Source: Fimbriiglobus sp043785105 (lineage in GTDB: Bacteria > Planctomycetota > Planctomycetia > Gemmatales > Gemmataceae). From it: a DNA stretch of 42,292 bases. The DNA lies in assembly GCA_043785105.1 (NCBI GenBank), contig JAYVXO010000121.1:1-42292 (forward strand), given 5' to 3'. The notes beneath the pieces were generated by a model. The model was given only the letters and a program-made list of their open reading frames with translations, made no database searches and was not told the DNA's origin. Both the position numbers and the translations under genes were made by a program. Positions 1 to 8,140 of this stretch are shown here, in pieces; position 1 is the first letter of the stretch; each line of letters opens with the position of its first letter.

Positions 1-1
1 A

Positions 2-91
2 GGAGTACCCACCCAGCACGCCGACGAGTTCAAGTCGCTGATGACCCTGAAGTTCCAGACCTTCAAAGACGTATCACTCCTGGCCGCGTAA
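2..91 (+). CDS. C-terminal end of an unidentified protein (partial)
   Basis: An open frame runs in from the left window edge and stops at TAA 89-91. It gives 29 residues ending ...FKDVSLLAA. Nothing in this short tail identifies a family. Its interest is positional: it overlaps the 3' end of the opposite-strand kinase gene, exactly where that gene's leucine-rich repeat pattern fails. That fits the end of an inserted gene, for example a transposase, but this is inference. It could also be an open frame by chance. Confidence 0.35.
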   Translation, partial: GVPTQHADEFKSLMTLKFQTFKDVSLLAA

Positions 92-1697
92 TGTATAAAT
101 CGAGGTACGTCAGGCTCTTGCATTCCTTGAAGTTGGCCAGCCCCGCATCGCTCACCTTCGTGCCGCCCAGATTAAGGTGCATCAGGTTCTTACAATCCTT
201 GAAGATGGCCAGTCCCGCTTCGCTCACCTGCTGGTTCCCAGACAACTGAACCGACGTTAACTGAAACGACTCTTTCGGAAGCTCGGCGGCGACCCCGAGG
301 AACTTGTCCGAGCCGTTCACGCGAACCGTGCCACCAATCGACAGCACGTACTCCGCCGCCGCGCGGTCGGGGGCGTTAGCGTGTTCCGGCTTCTTCGGCG
401 CCGGTGCCACCGTCTTCCCATCGACTTCGATCTTGGAATCTTTGGGCACCTTGATCTCGGTGACGCTGCCGTCTTTGTTCGTGATCTTGATGATGATGAA
501 GCCGGCCGCGAAGACCACAAGCACGGCGAAGAACATCATGCCGACCAAGATCGGGGGTAACTTTCGTGGCGGTCTCGGCGGGGCTTCGGTCAACGGTCTG
601 GAACCCTCGGACACAGTCGCTGTGTCGATGTCCGCGAACGGACTGCGTTCATGCACACTCACCGTCATCGGCAAGTAAATGATCTGCGGCATCACGGCAT
701 GGGGCTTCGAGTCGTTCGCCAGTTTCTTCGCCGAGTCAATCAGGTTGTCAAACTCCTTCACCACGGCCTGAGCAGATGGCGGCCGGTCGGTGGCGTTCTT
801 GGCCATCAGTCGGCGGATCAGGGCGGCGAGGGCGTCCGACACTTCGGGGTTCAAGTCCCGCACCGGCGTCGGTTCCTCGGTTGCGACCGCGAGAAGGATG
901 GACATGAGTGTTGGCCGCTCGAAGGGGAGTTTGCCCGTGCAAAGGCGGTACAGCACGCAACCGAGGCTGAACAAGTCGGCGCGACCGTCGAGCGCTAGCC
1001 CCAACCCTTGCTCGGGGGCCATGTAAGCCGGCGTGCCGACCACGGCCCCGGACGCGGTGAGTTCCGCGCCGGCGGCCACTTCCACAGGCTTGGCCAACCC
1101 GAAGTCGAGCAGTTTGACGCGGCCGTTCGGGGCTTCAAGCCAGATGTTGCCCGGCTTGATGTCGCGGTGAACGAGGCCGAGCTTGTGCGCCGCCACCAAA
1201 CCCAGTGCGATTTCCCGACCGATCCGAACGACCTGCGTGAGCGACGGCGAACCTTTCTTTTTCAGGTAAGCGTCAAGCGGGTAGCCCTGGAGCAACTGGA
1301 TCGCAATGTACGGCGTGCCGTCGATCTCGTCGGCTTCGTAGATGTTAACGACGTGGTCGGAACTGATTCGTGCCGCCGCGCGAGCCTCACGAAGGAAACG
1401 GTCCTTGGCGGTGGCGTTCGCGGCGGCCTTTGGCAGCATGACCTTGATTGCGACCTGACGTTGCAGCCTCTCATCGAACGCGAGGTAGACGGCCCCCATG
1501 CCACCACGACCGAGTTCTTTTTGAATACGGTATTTACCGAGTCTGCCGATTTCCCCTGGCACCGACGGCGGCGCGAATTGCGGCAGTTCTAACGTGTTGG
1601 CCGATCCCGCGCCCGCCGTTTCTTCCGAGGACGCCGACACCGAATCGTGCTGGCCCTTCTGATAGTCCGCCGTCGTTTCGATTTGCTTCTGGGACAT
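63..1697 (-). CDS. Membrane-anchored Ser/Thr protein kinase with truncated LRR tail
   Basis: Eukaryotic-type (PknB-like) Ser/Thr kinase, predicted to phosphorylate proteins from the cytoplasmic face. All key motifs are visible: glycine loop GRGGMGAV (63-70), catalytic Lys85 in VAIKV, HRDIKPGN (177-184), DFG (198-200) and APEQ (227-230). A Pro-rich linker leads to one membrane helix near 381-405. A C-terminal domain outside the membrane follows, with leucine-rich repeats of the 'L.HLNLGGTKVSDAGL' type. The last repeat begins normally (SLTYLDL) and then turns into unrelated residues (YITRPGVIRL) before the stop, so the repeat domain is cut short. The start is supported by GAGGTGA about 6 nt upstream. 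The kinase domain is complete and probably functional; the sensor part is damaged. Ligand and targets are unknown. Confidence 0.9.
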   Translation of the reverse strand: MSQKQIETTADYQKGQHDSVSASSEETAGAGSANTLELPQFAPPSVPGEIGRLGKYRIQKELGRGGMGAVYLAFDERLQRQVAIKVMLPKAAANATAKDRFLREARAAARISSDHVVNIYEADEIDGTPYIAIQLLQGYPLDAYLKKKGSPSLTQVVRIGREIALGLVAAHKLGLVHRDIKPGNIWLEAPNGRVKLLDFGLAKPVEVAAGAELTASGAVVGTPAYMAPEQGLGLALDGRADLFSLGCVLYRLCTGKLPFERPTLMSILLAVATEEPTPVRDLNPEVSDALAALIRRLMAKNATDRPPSAQAVVKEFDNLIDSAKKLANDSKPHAVMPQIIYLPMTVSVHERSPFADIDTATVSEGSRPLTEAPPRPPRKLPPILVGMMFFAVLVVFAAGFIIIKITNKDGSVTEIKVPKDSKIEVDGKTVAPAPKKPEHANAPDRAAAEYVLSIGGTVRVNGSDKFLGVAAELPKESFQLTSVQLSGNQQVSEAGLAIFKDCKNLMHLNLGGTKVSDAGLANFKECKSLTYLDLYITRPGVIRL

Positions 1698-1849
1698 CGC
1701 CCGTCACCTCGGTTTGCATCTCAACATACGCAAACAGGTTACGCTCCAGCAGCTTGCATAGCCAGTGAATAACGAACCGATACCCGTCGGGGGTCGGCGA
1801 CACGGAAGTTGGAGGAAAATTTGTTCACGACACAGGCGAGCATTGTGAC

Positions 1850-2070
1850 TTCAGGCTGAAAGCCTGGGAGCACTCAGCCCCAGGGCGAGGAGGCTTGGCG
1901 ACGACGCCCTGGGTCCACCCCGAAAACAGACTCAGCCTGAAGGGCTGACAGCCATCGTTCCCGACTCCCGGCTCGCCGTCCTTCAGACTGCTGTGGGAGG
2001 TATTGTCTAACCCAGGGCGTCGCCGAAGCGGCTCGCCCTGGGCTGAGTGCTCCCAGGCTTTCAGCCTGAA
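1850..2070. repeat. 221-bp element with about 60-bp near-perfect inverted repeats
   Basis: The 414-bp gap between the kinase and the acyltransferase gene holds this element. The left arm (1850-1913) begins TTCAGGCTGAAAGCCTGGGA. The right arm (2011-2070) is its reverse complement with a few mismatches and a 3-4 nt length difference. The centre contains further Trp- and Cys-poor GC-rich sequence with smaller CAGCCTGAA/TTCAGACTG stems. Short frames inside it are repeat translations, not genes. It resembles a non-autonomous mobile or REP-like element. No flanking target duplication was recognised. Confidence 0.75.
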
Positions 2071-2111
2071 ATCCGAGCAATTTGTACTAAAAGCTCACCA
2101 ACAAATATGAG

Positions 2112-4484
2112 TTACACCCCTGGTTTGCCCGCGACTTCTTTCGCCAATTCGCCGACGCGACGCAAATCCAGCTTGCCGCTGCCTAGTACCGGGAACGCTT
2201 CGATGAGGAAGCAATCGCGGTGGTCGGGAATCCAGAGGTTGGGTAGGCCCCGTTGCCGAAGTTGGTGAAACATCGCTTCAAAATGCCCGCTGACGCAGGA
2301 CAGGTGTAGCACGACGACACGTTCGCCACGTTTTTCGTCGGGTACGGCGGCCACGGCTAAAATCCGGTCCCCGTTGTACCCCAGGATGTCGTGCATCTCT
2401 TCGTCGAGTCGTTCCAGGGGAACCATTTCACCGGCGATCTTCGCAAACCGACTGACGCGGCCCGTAATCCGAATGAAGCCCTCGTCTTCGATCAGCCCGA
2501 TGTCACCCGTCATGTACCAGCCGTTGCGGACGACCTGGTCCGTTTTTTCGGGCTGGTTCAAGTAGCCGAGCATGACGTTCGGCCCCTTCACGCCGATCAT
2601 TCCCTCGTAGCCGTGCGGCAACGGCGCCAGCGTCTCGGGGTCGAACGTCTTCGCGCACACGTTGGGGATCGGTTGGCCGACCGTGCCCATCATGTTGGCT
2701 TTCTGTGTCACGCCACCGAATGTCACATCCGGGATGTTGACGCAGACAACCGGAGCGAGTTCGGTGCAGCCGTACCCTTCCAACGGCAGCAGACCGAACT
2801 TTTCGCGGAACTCTTCGGCCAACTTCACCGGCAGCTTTTCCGCGCCGCACACGATGAGCGTTAGAGTTCTAAAGTCCGCCGGCTCCGTGCGGCGAATGTA
2901 GAACCGCATGAACGTCGCCGTGCCCAGCAAGATCGTGCACGCGTGTTTCCGGCACAACTCGCCGACTTCCTTGGCTTGACGCGGGTCGGGGTAGCAGACC
3001 GTTTCCATGCCGACGACCAGCGGCATCCACAAGCAGATCGTGTACCCGAACGAGTGAAAAACCGGCAGCGTGGCGAGCATCCGGTCCGTTCGGTCGAACG
3101 GAATCCCGCGGCGAAAGCCGTCGATGTTCATCGAGATGTTGCGGTAGCTCAGCATCACGCCTTTGGGTTCGCCGGTGCTACCGCTGGAGAACAAAATAGT
3201 GCTGAGGTCGTCGAGTTTGAGTTTGTGCAGACCCAGAATGAAGCGGTCCAGGAACCACCCCGGAAGCACCACCACCGCAACGAACCGGAGAAGCTTTCCC
3301 GTACCCGATAGCCCGGTGATGGCATCTTCGAGGTGGATCGTTGTGACGCCGTCCAGTAACGGCATCGGCAACTTCTGCAAGAAACGCTTCGATGAAATCA
3401 CCGTGACAATGCCGGCTTGCTTCAACGCGGACTGGAAGGCATCTTCGCCCGCAGTGTAGTTCAAATTCACCGCCGTCTTGCCGCAAAAACTGAGCGCGAG
3501 ATTGGCCAGCGTGGATCCCAACCCGGTTGGCAACCAGATCGCCACGTTCCCGGAGGCACCGAGTTTGGGCTTCAACCAATCACTTAACCCCCACGCCCCG
3601 ACGAGCAGACGGCCCCACGTCAGTTTACGTTCGGAGCCGGTCGCCACATCAACGGTAGCGAGTTTGAAGAGGGAGCGAAACCGACAGGCTTGCCGCACGA
3701 ACAGTCGCGGCGCCGGCAAGATGAACCGACTTTGGGCGATGCCGCAATCGGCGTTCGCTTCTTGGACGGCGGCGCGAATCTCCGCGGCGGTCGAAGTGGG
3801 CGGCAACGGCTTCCCGAAGTACACCGCGACCCGCCGACGGACCGGCCCCTCGGGCGTCTTCCAGAAAATCCGCCCCGTCTTCCAACTGAACAGCGTCCCC
3901 CAGAGGTTGTCGAGATGAGTCGGGATCACCGGCACGTTCAATTTGGCTAACTTCAGCACCCGCTCCATTCCCCGACCGAACGGCAACATCTGCCCGGTCC
4001 GCGTCAAGGTTTGTTCCGCGAACACGACCACGACTTCGCCCGCATCCAAAGTCGCCACGACTTGGTTCAAAGCGTCGATCATCGTCCGCCCACGGCCGCG
4101 CGAATTGTCGATGCGAATCGTGTGATGGCGGCCATACGACAGAATAAAACGCAGCAACGGGTTGCGATAAAAGCCGGTCCAAATCACGAATCGTAACGGA
4201 CGTGGCGAGGCGACCCACAGCAACACCCAATCCAGGTACGTCACGTGGTTGCACACAATGAGTGCCGGACCCGCGATCGGAATGTGAACCCGATGGTAGA
4301 CCGAAAATCGGTACAAGGCGTGAGTCACCAGCCAGAATAGTGGCCGCAACAATACCGGAAAGATCCACGCCAACAGGGCGTAAAGCGGGAAAAGAAAAAG
4401 GAACAGCCACGGTCCGAGATCGAGAAACGGGTCTAAGGAGAGATCCGCAAATAGTAACCCGGTCGCGGATGGAAACAGGACCAT
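2112..4484 (-). CDS. Acyltransferase-acyl-CoA/ACP synthetase fusion (Aas-like)
   Basis: Bifunctional lipid enzyme, 790 residues. The N-terminus has hydrophobic membrane segments (about 20-60). A PlsC-type 1-acylglycerol-3-phosphate acyltransferase domain follows, with the catalytic NHVTYLDW motif (79-86; the HxxxxD box) and FAEQT (155-159, the FPEGT-like box). The C-terminal part (about 285-790) is an AMP-forming acyl ligase with the P-loop SSGSTGEPKG (433-442), the YGCTE motif, the TGD motif and a late GSGKLDLR lysine motif. The domain order matches the acyltransferase and ligase halves of Aas (2-acylglycerophosphoethanolamine acyltransferase / acyl-ACP synthetase) without an MFS lysophospholipid transporter. 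It probably activates free fatty acids and re-acylates lysophospholipids at the inner membrane. The exact substrate is inferred. The start has no strong ribosome binding site. Confidence 0.85.
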   Translation of the reverse strand: MVLFPSATGLLFADLSLDPFLDLGPWLFLFLFPLYALLAWIFPVLLRPLFWLVTHALYRFSVYHRVHIPIAGPALIVCNHVTYLDWVLLWVASPRPLRFVIWTGFYRNPLLRFILSYGRHHTIRIDNSRGRGRTMIDALNQVVATLDAGEVVVVFAEQTLTRTGQMLPFGRGMERVLKLAKLNVPVIPTHLDNLWGTLFSWKTGRIFWKTPEGPVRRRVAVYFGKPLPPTSTAAEIRAAVQEANADCGIAQSRFILPAPRLFVRQACRFRSLFKLATVDVATGSERKLTWGRLLVGAWGLSDWLKPKLGASGNVAIWLPTGLGSTLANLALSFCGKTAVNLNYTAGEDAFQSALKQAGIVTVISSKRFLQKLPMPLLDGVTTIHLEDAITGLSGTGKLLRFVAVVVLPGWFLDRFILGLHKLKLDDLSTILFSSGSTGEPKGVMLSYRNISMNIDGFRRGIPFDRTDRMLATLPVFHSFGYTICLWMPLVVGMETVCYPDPRQAKEVGELCRKHACTILLGTATFMRFYIRRTEPADFRTLTLIVCGAEKLPVKLAEEFREKFGLLPLEGYGCTELAPVVCVNIPDVTFGGVTQKANMMGTVGQPIPNVCAKTFDPETLAPLPHGYEGMIGVKGPNVMLGYLNQPEKTDQVVRNGWYMTGDIGLIEDEGFIRITGRVSRFAKIAGEMVPLERLDEEMHDILGYNGDRILAVAAVPDEKRGERVVVLHLSCVSGHFEAMFHQLRQRGLPNLWIPDHRDCFLIEAFPVLGSGKLDLRRVGELAKEVAGKPGV

Positions 4485-4644
4485 CGGCGCGAACCCTCAG
4501 CAAGGAATGACGACACGATCAGAATGGGAATAGCGTATTCATTCCACTGGTGCCGTGAAGGGCACTTGGGCTTGCACGCTGTTTGTGGCACGGTATATGA
4601 CGTTCCTGATGAGAGATGACTTTCCGGGCGGCACGAGGTGGATC

Positions 4645-4884
4645 ATGGTTCGTAGCGGGGTTTGGTGCTTGCTGCTCACCACGATGACGGCGGTGGGGTG
4701 CTACACGCCGAAGCACGACGTGAGCGTGCCACTGGTGGAAGAGTTCAAAGTGGCGCCGAAGGAGTCGCGGTTCGACAACCCGCCGGAACAGGGCTATCGC
4801 AAACCGCCGATCAAGAAAGAATTTAAGCCCGGCATGGGCGGCCCCGGTATGGGCGCCCCAAGCATGGGCGGCCAGGGCCAATAG
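4645..4884 (+). CDS. Small Gly/Met-rich lipoprotein
   Basis: A 79-residue protein starting MVRSGVWCLLLTTMTAVGC. It has a short positive N-terminus, a hydrophobic segment and a TAVGC lipobox, so it should be lipidated at Cys18-19 and exported. The mature part is polar and ends in a GPGMGAPSMGG-type low-complexity tail. I prefer this ATG over one 90 nt upstream because GAGGTGG lies about 7 nt before it and because the signal peptide then starts at the N-terminus. A hairpin-plus-T-run follows the stop. No family is recognised. Similar tiny lipoproteins are common in planctomycetes (general knowledge), with no known role. Confidence 0.65.
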   Translation: MVRSGVWCLLLTTMTAVGCYTPKHDVSVPLVEEFKVAPKESRFDNPPEQGYRKPPIKKEFKPGMGGPGMGAPSMGGQGQ

Positions 4885-4915
4885 CACGACTTGAACCGAA
4901 TCTCAGACTCGTTAA

Positions 4916-4946
4916 GCCCGCACGGCCAAACCGTGTGGGTTTTTCG
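4916..4946 (+). terminator. Intrinsic terminator after the lipoprotein gene
   Basis: The stem CCCGCACGG / CCGTGTGGG (one G-U pair, loop about 5 nt) is followed directly by TTTTTCG. It starts 33 nt after the lipoprotein stop codon on the same strand, the expected shape of a rho-independent terminator. Confidence 0.75.
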
Positions 4947-5088
4947 TTTGGGACTGGTGGCAAAGACCCAACTTCAAAGAGTCTCAGGAGAAATTCCTGA
5001 ACTTGATGCGTATGGGTGCGCGTCGGGCTAACAAGACCGGCATCAACTCGACATTACGCAATTCAGACTGAAACCCTACTATCTCCAC

Positions 5089-5514
5089 ATGCCATCCTCG
5101 CCCGCTGAACCCATCCCGTCGCCGCCGGTCTTGCCTCAAGCGACGGGGTTGAAGCGGATTCTGTACGTGGTCGGCGGGTTCTTTTTCGTGGGCATGGCGT
5201 ACCTGGGGGCGATACTACCGGGGTTGCCCACGACGCCGTGGGTGTTGTTGGCGAGTTATTGTTTTGCCCGGAGTTCACCACGGCTACAACGCTGGCTGTG
5301 GTACTCCCCGTTCTTCGGCGTACTGATCCGCGACTGGTATCACCATCGCGGAATGCGGCGAAGTGCCAAGATCACCGCCGTGTGCATGATCGTGATCGCT
5401 TGCACTTGTAGCATCGTGTTCGCCAACATCCCGGACTGGCTGCGGATCGTGATCGGCTGTTGCGGCATGACCGGCGTGAGCGTCGTCACGTTCGCGGTGC
5501 GAACCGTGCGGTGA
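5089..5514 (+). CDS. DUF454 (YbaN-family) inner-membrane protein
   Basis: A 141-residue integral membrane protein with about four hydrophobic helices. The family signature is clear: GAILPGLPTTPWVLLASYCFARSSPRLQRWL (about residues 41-71), followed by a cytoplasmic PFFGVLIRDWYHHRGM stretch and two closing helices. This is the DUF454 family, with E. coli YbaN as a member, whose function is unknown. The N-terminal 20 residues are Pro-rich and variable. The gene stands alone, and a hairpin lies between it and the convergent sigma gene. Confidence 0.85.
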   Translation: MPSSPAEPIPSPPVLPQATGLKRILYVVGGFFFVGMAYLGAILPGLPTTPWVLLASYCFARSSPRLQRWLWYSPFFGVLIRDWYHHRGMRRSAKITAVCMIVIACTCSIVFANIPDWLRIVIGCCGMTGVSVVTFAVRTVR

Positions 5515-5519
5515 ACAAC

Positions 5520-5541
5520 CCGTGACAATTGATTGTCACGG
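5520..5541. terminator. Hairpin between convergent genes (possible bidirectional terminator)
   Basis: CCGTGACAAT and ATTGTCACGG form a perfect 10-bp stem with a 2-nt centre. It lies 6 nt after the DUF454 stop and 22 nt before the end of the convergent sigma gene. There is no long T run. Its core, GTGACAA-N4-TTGTCAC, recurs at 22243-22260 and 23377-23394, so it may be a dispersed repeat rather than, or as well as, a terminator. Confidence 0.5.
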
Positions 5542-5562
5542 TTTGTACCAGATTAGTTTGGA

Positions 5563-7413
5563 CTAACGTTTTGCTGGACCGTTCTCTTCGACATCAACTA
5601 CTTTCAGTAACTTCATCAAAGAAGCAACCGACTCGGGAGTTGCATCGAAAATGACAATCTGTTTGCCATTCGCCATAGGCACGATTCGTACTGTGTTCGT
5701 CATTCTTGCGATTCTTCCTGCGGCTCCTGCACCTCCACCGGGTGGTGCTCCTGCTCCCACAGGCATACCGAATCCATTATTGTCGATACTATCCGTGGTT
5801 TCTTTCACGAGGCAGGCTTCAGCGAGTTGTTGCACGGCGATGTATTCTAAATACTTATAGCTGATGATAACCGGCTCGACGGCAAGCTTCTTGGGACGGG
5901 CTGGCGCTGGTGTCGGCACACCGCCCGGTCCACCCATACTGCCGGACATTCCGCCTCCGCCCGGCATTCCACCAGGCATTCCCGGTGGGGCCATTCCCAT
6001 GTCTGCCCCTCGGGTTTGTTTCCCGGCGGCGGTTTGCGGCCGTTTGAAGATCACGTAGGGCGTGGCCTTTGTTGGTGCGGCGCCTGGGCCTGACAATCCA
6101 CCTGCTGGTCCGAAGCCCCCAGGAGCGCCGGGGCCAAAACCGCCAGGGCCGCTGGGCAACCCTGCAACAGGAGGCGCGCCTCTACCAGCGCCGCCGCCAT
6201 CACCACTCCCTGGACCGCCAGCCCCTGGGCCGCCACGCCCGCCACTGCCGCCAGGAGGTAAGTTCGGTTTTTCAGTGTTGGTCACGACCCCCGCATATTC
6301 CCAACCCTCTTGGCCGTGCTTGTTCAGCAGGTCAACGAATGGATTCTGCATGTCAGGCTTAATGGCGTATTTGTACTCCCAGATCGTTTTGGCCGGTGCC
6401 GGGGCTTCCGAGCCTGCCGCAAGCACTGGTGCGTATGCGATACCAGCAGGACCACCTTCGCCGCCACCACCTTCCGCACCGCCGATCAACACCGGAATTG
6501 CACCAGGTCGCCCTCCTGCCGAACCAGCATTGGGCGGGCCGCTGCCCGGCAGGACTTGGGCAATTGCTTCCGGATAAATCCAGGCACTGGAGATTGCGCC
6601 GAAGCTGCCGGCGGTCAGCGTGGCTAGCGCGATCAGTTTAAGTTTTCGCATCGCCATCGGAATCACCTCGTGGGAAAGTTCCAGCAACAGGGCGGGCAGG
6701 GTGTCCGTCGCGGCACTGGGGAAAGTTTGAATCGCTTCGAGCAATCGCATCGGCACGGTGGCCGAACTGGTCGTTGCGCCGATGGTCAACAGACTGGCCG
6801 TGACGGCGGGGGCGATGCCGCGTTTGGCGAGTTGTTGCAGTAGTCGTTGCCGGGCTTTCGTTAATCGTCCGGAAAGCGTTCCCAGCTTCCACCCGAGTTG
6901 TTTCGCGGCGTCCGGCTGGCGGACGCCTTGCAGTTCACACAGCACAAACGCGGTTCGCAAGCTGGTCGGGAGTTGTTGCACTTCCTCGTGAACCGCAACG
7001 AACAGTTCGTCCCACGCGGCATCGGGAACGGGTTGATCGGTCTCCGGGGTCGCGGCCCGTTGTTCCCGTTGCTTCCGCCGCACCGCTCCGCGTTTGATTT
7101 TTGCCGCCACCTTCACCGCAACGCCGTGCAAAAACCCACCCAGGCCATCGGTTGCTCGAACTGATTTCGCGGCCCGGACCAGTGCCAAGAATGTCGCCTG
7201 GAACGCATCCTCCGCATCGGCGTGGTTCGGCAACAGGTGCCGACAGACCGCCCACACCATCGGCCCGTGCCGTCGCACCAACTCGGAGAAAGCCAGTTCA
7301 TCGCTGGTTTCAATGAAGCGTTGCAACAACACCGCGTCCGTAACGCCATCGGCGGGATCCGCCGTCAGCGCCGTCACGTGTTGCAGCAGCGTTTTGAACA
7401 ACCGATGGTTCAT
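5563..7413 (-). CDS. ECF sigma factor fused to membrane helix and C-terminal extracytoplasmic-type domains
   Basis: A 616-residue protein of the planctomycete ECF sigma type. Sigma region 2 (about 30-100) contains DAEDAFQATFLAL (67-79). Sigma region 4 (about 147-197) contains LPTSLRTAFVLCELQG and the helix-turn-helix AAKQLGWKLGTLSGRLTKAR. A single membrane helix follows near 258-280, then a very Gly/Pro-rich linker. One module (WEYKYAIKP...LNKHGQEGWEYAGVV) resembles DUF4177. The last 40 residues (VRIVPMANGKQIVIFDATPESVASLMKLLKVVD) resemble a secretin N-domain-type fold. This arrangement implies a membrane-tethered transcription factor whose own tail replaces a separate anti-sigma sensor; that is inference. 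The start is the first Met in front of a typical ECF N-terminus. Targets are unknown. Confidence 0.85.
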   Translation of the reverse strand: MNHRLFKTLLQHVTALTADPADGVTDAVLLQRFIETSDELAFSELVRRHGPMVWAVCRHLLPNHADAEDAFQATFLALVRAAKSVRATDGLGGFLHGVAVKVAAKIKRGAVRRKQREQRAATPETDQPVPDAAWDELFVAVHEEVQQLPTSLRTAFVLCELQGVRQPDAAKQLGWKLGTLSGRLTKARQRLLQQLAKRGIAPAVTASLLTIGATTSSATVPMRLLEAIQTFPSAATDTLPALLLELSHEVIPMAMRKLKLIALATLTAGSFGAISSAWIYPEAIAQVLPGSGPPNAGSAGGRPGAIPVLIGGAEGGGGEGGPAGIAYAPVLAAGSEAPAPAKTIWEYKYAIKPDMQNPFVDLLNKHGQEGWEYAGVVTNTEKPNLPPGGSGGRGGPGAGGPGSGDGGGAGRGAPPVAGLPSGPGGFGPGAPGGFGPAGGLSGPGAAPTKATPYVIFKRPQTAAGKQTRGADMGMAPPGMPGGMPGGGGMSGSMGGPGGVPTPAPARPKKLAVEPVIISYKYLEYIAVQQLAEACLVKETTDSIDNNGFGMPVGAGAPPGGGAGAAGRIARMTNTVRIVPMANGKQIVIFDATPESVASLMKLLKVVDVEENGPAKR

Positions 7414-7475
7414 GACGACTCAGGTGCCTCTTCACAAGTATGTTCCCGCAGGCGTCGGATTCCTACGGGAATTCT

Positions 7476-7517
7476 CCCCATAAAGCCCACGAATGATCAT
7501 TCGTGGGCTTTATGGGG
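7476..7517. repeat. 42-bp perfect palindrome
   Basis: CCCCATAAAGCCCACGAATGA is followed at once by its exact reverse complement (21 + 21, no loop). It sits in the 334-bp gap between the divergently transcribed sigma gene and the small membrane protein gene, so it is not a terminator of either. Loopless palindromes of this kind behave like REP or miniature mobile repeats. The rest of the gap (7518-7747) shows no gene or clear promoter; a weaker imperfect repeat TCGCTAAC/GCTAGCGA lies at about 7573-7599. Confidence 0.85.
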
Positions 7518-7747
7518 TGTGACGCTCCCAAAACTGAGACAAATTGACTGCCCCAATTCTTGCTTCTGGGAATCGCTAACCCTGCGATTGCTAGCGATTT
7601 AGGCGAGTTAACGGGTTGTTGGGTCTCGCGGTTACAGGATTGCATCAGTGGCTTAAAAAATGCAACGAGATGGTTTCCGGATCGTGCGGAATTGCTAGAA
7701 CACTGTCTCGCACGCGACTGAACCTACTCATGATGAGGCGGAGCAAG

Positions 7748-8068
7748 ATGACGGAAACTCCCCCGACAGTCATTCACCCGATCCAGAACGGGTCCACCAC
7801 GCAGCGTGGCATGGCAACGGCGTCCTTGTGCCTCGGGTTGTGGGGCTTTGCGACGTTCTGGATGTATCCGTTCGGCTTCTTGATCGCCAACATTGCGATC
7901 GGGCTGGGGGTGATCTCCGTGTTGCTCGGGATTCGGGCCGGTCGAGAAGGGGAGCATCTGGCGTGGTGGGGCATCTTCTTCGGTGCTTGCGGGGCTGGGG
8001 CGGCCTTCACGGTCTACCGCTTCTTTCAACTGGCGTTTGATGGCATTGTGCCCACGATGTTGCCGTAA
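7748..8068 (+). CDS. Small two- or three-helix membrane protein
   Basis: A 106-residue protein starting MTETPPTVIHP. It has hydrophobic helices near residues 25-65 (ASLCLGLWGFATFWMYPFGFLIANIAIGLGVISVLLGI) and 75-95. The pattern of Gly-rich helices with an 'A..LG..G' spacing resembles DUF4190-type proteins, but I cannot assign it firmly. An upstream in-frame start would add 44 residues with no family character, so I chose the ATG that follows GAGGCGGAG. The stop codon lies in a 15-bp tandem duplication (8057-8086). Confidence 0.65.
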   Translation: MTETPPTVIHPIQNGSTTQRGMATASLCLGLWGFATFWMYPFGFLIANIAIGLGVISVLLGIRAGREGEHLAWWGIFFGACGAGAAFTVYRFFQLAFDGIVPTMLP

Positions 8069-8086
8069 TTAATGTTGCCGTAATTT
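8057..8086 (+). repeat. 15-bp tandem duplication across a stop codon
   Basis: ATGTTGCCGTAATT(A/T) occurs twice head to tail. The first copy contains the last codons and TAA of the membrane protein gene; the second copy is just downstream and non-coding. Confidence 0.8.
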
Positions 8087-8102
8087 TCTGAACAAACGAC
8101 GA

Positions 8103-8122
8103 CCCGCCCGATTGTGGGCGTT
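8103..8122 (+). terminator. Weak hairpin before actA
   Basis: CGCCC-GATTGT-GGGCG followed by TTTGAA lies between the membrane protein stop and the actA ribosome binding site (AGGAGG, 8130-8135). The stem is only 5 bp and the T run is short, so it is a weak terminator candidate at most. Confidence 0.3.
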
Positions 8123-8140
8123 TGAATCTAGGAGGCAGCA

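Noticed and set aside
1874..2268. Short frames in the kinase-acyltransferase gap
   Set aside because: They translate the inverted-repeat element or run antisense into the acyltransferase gene.
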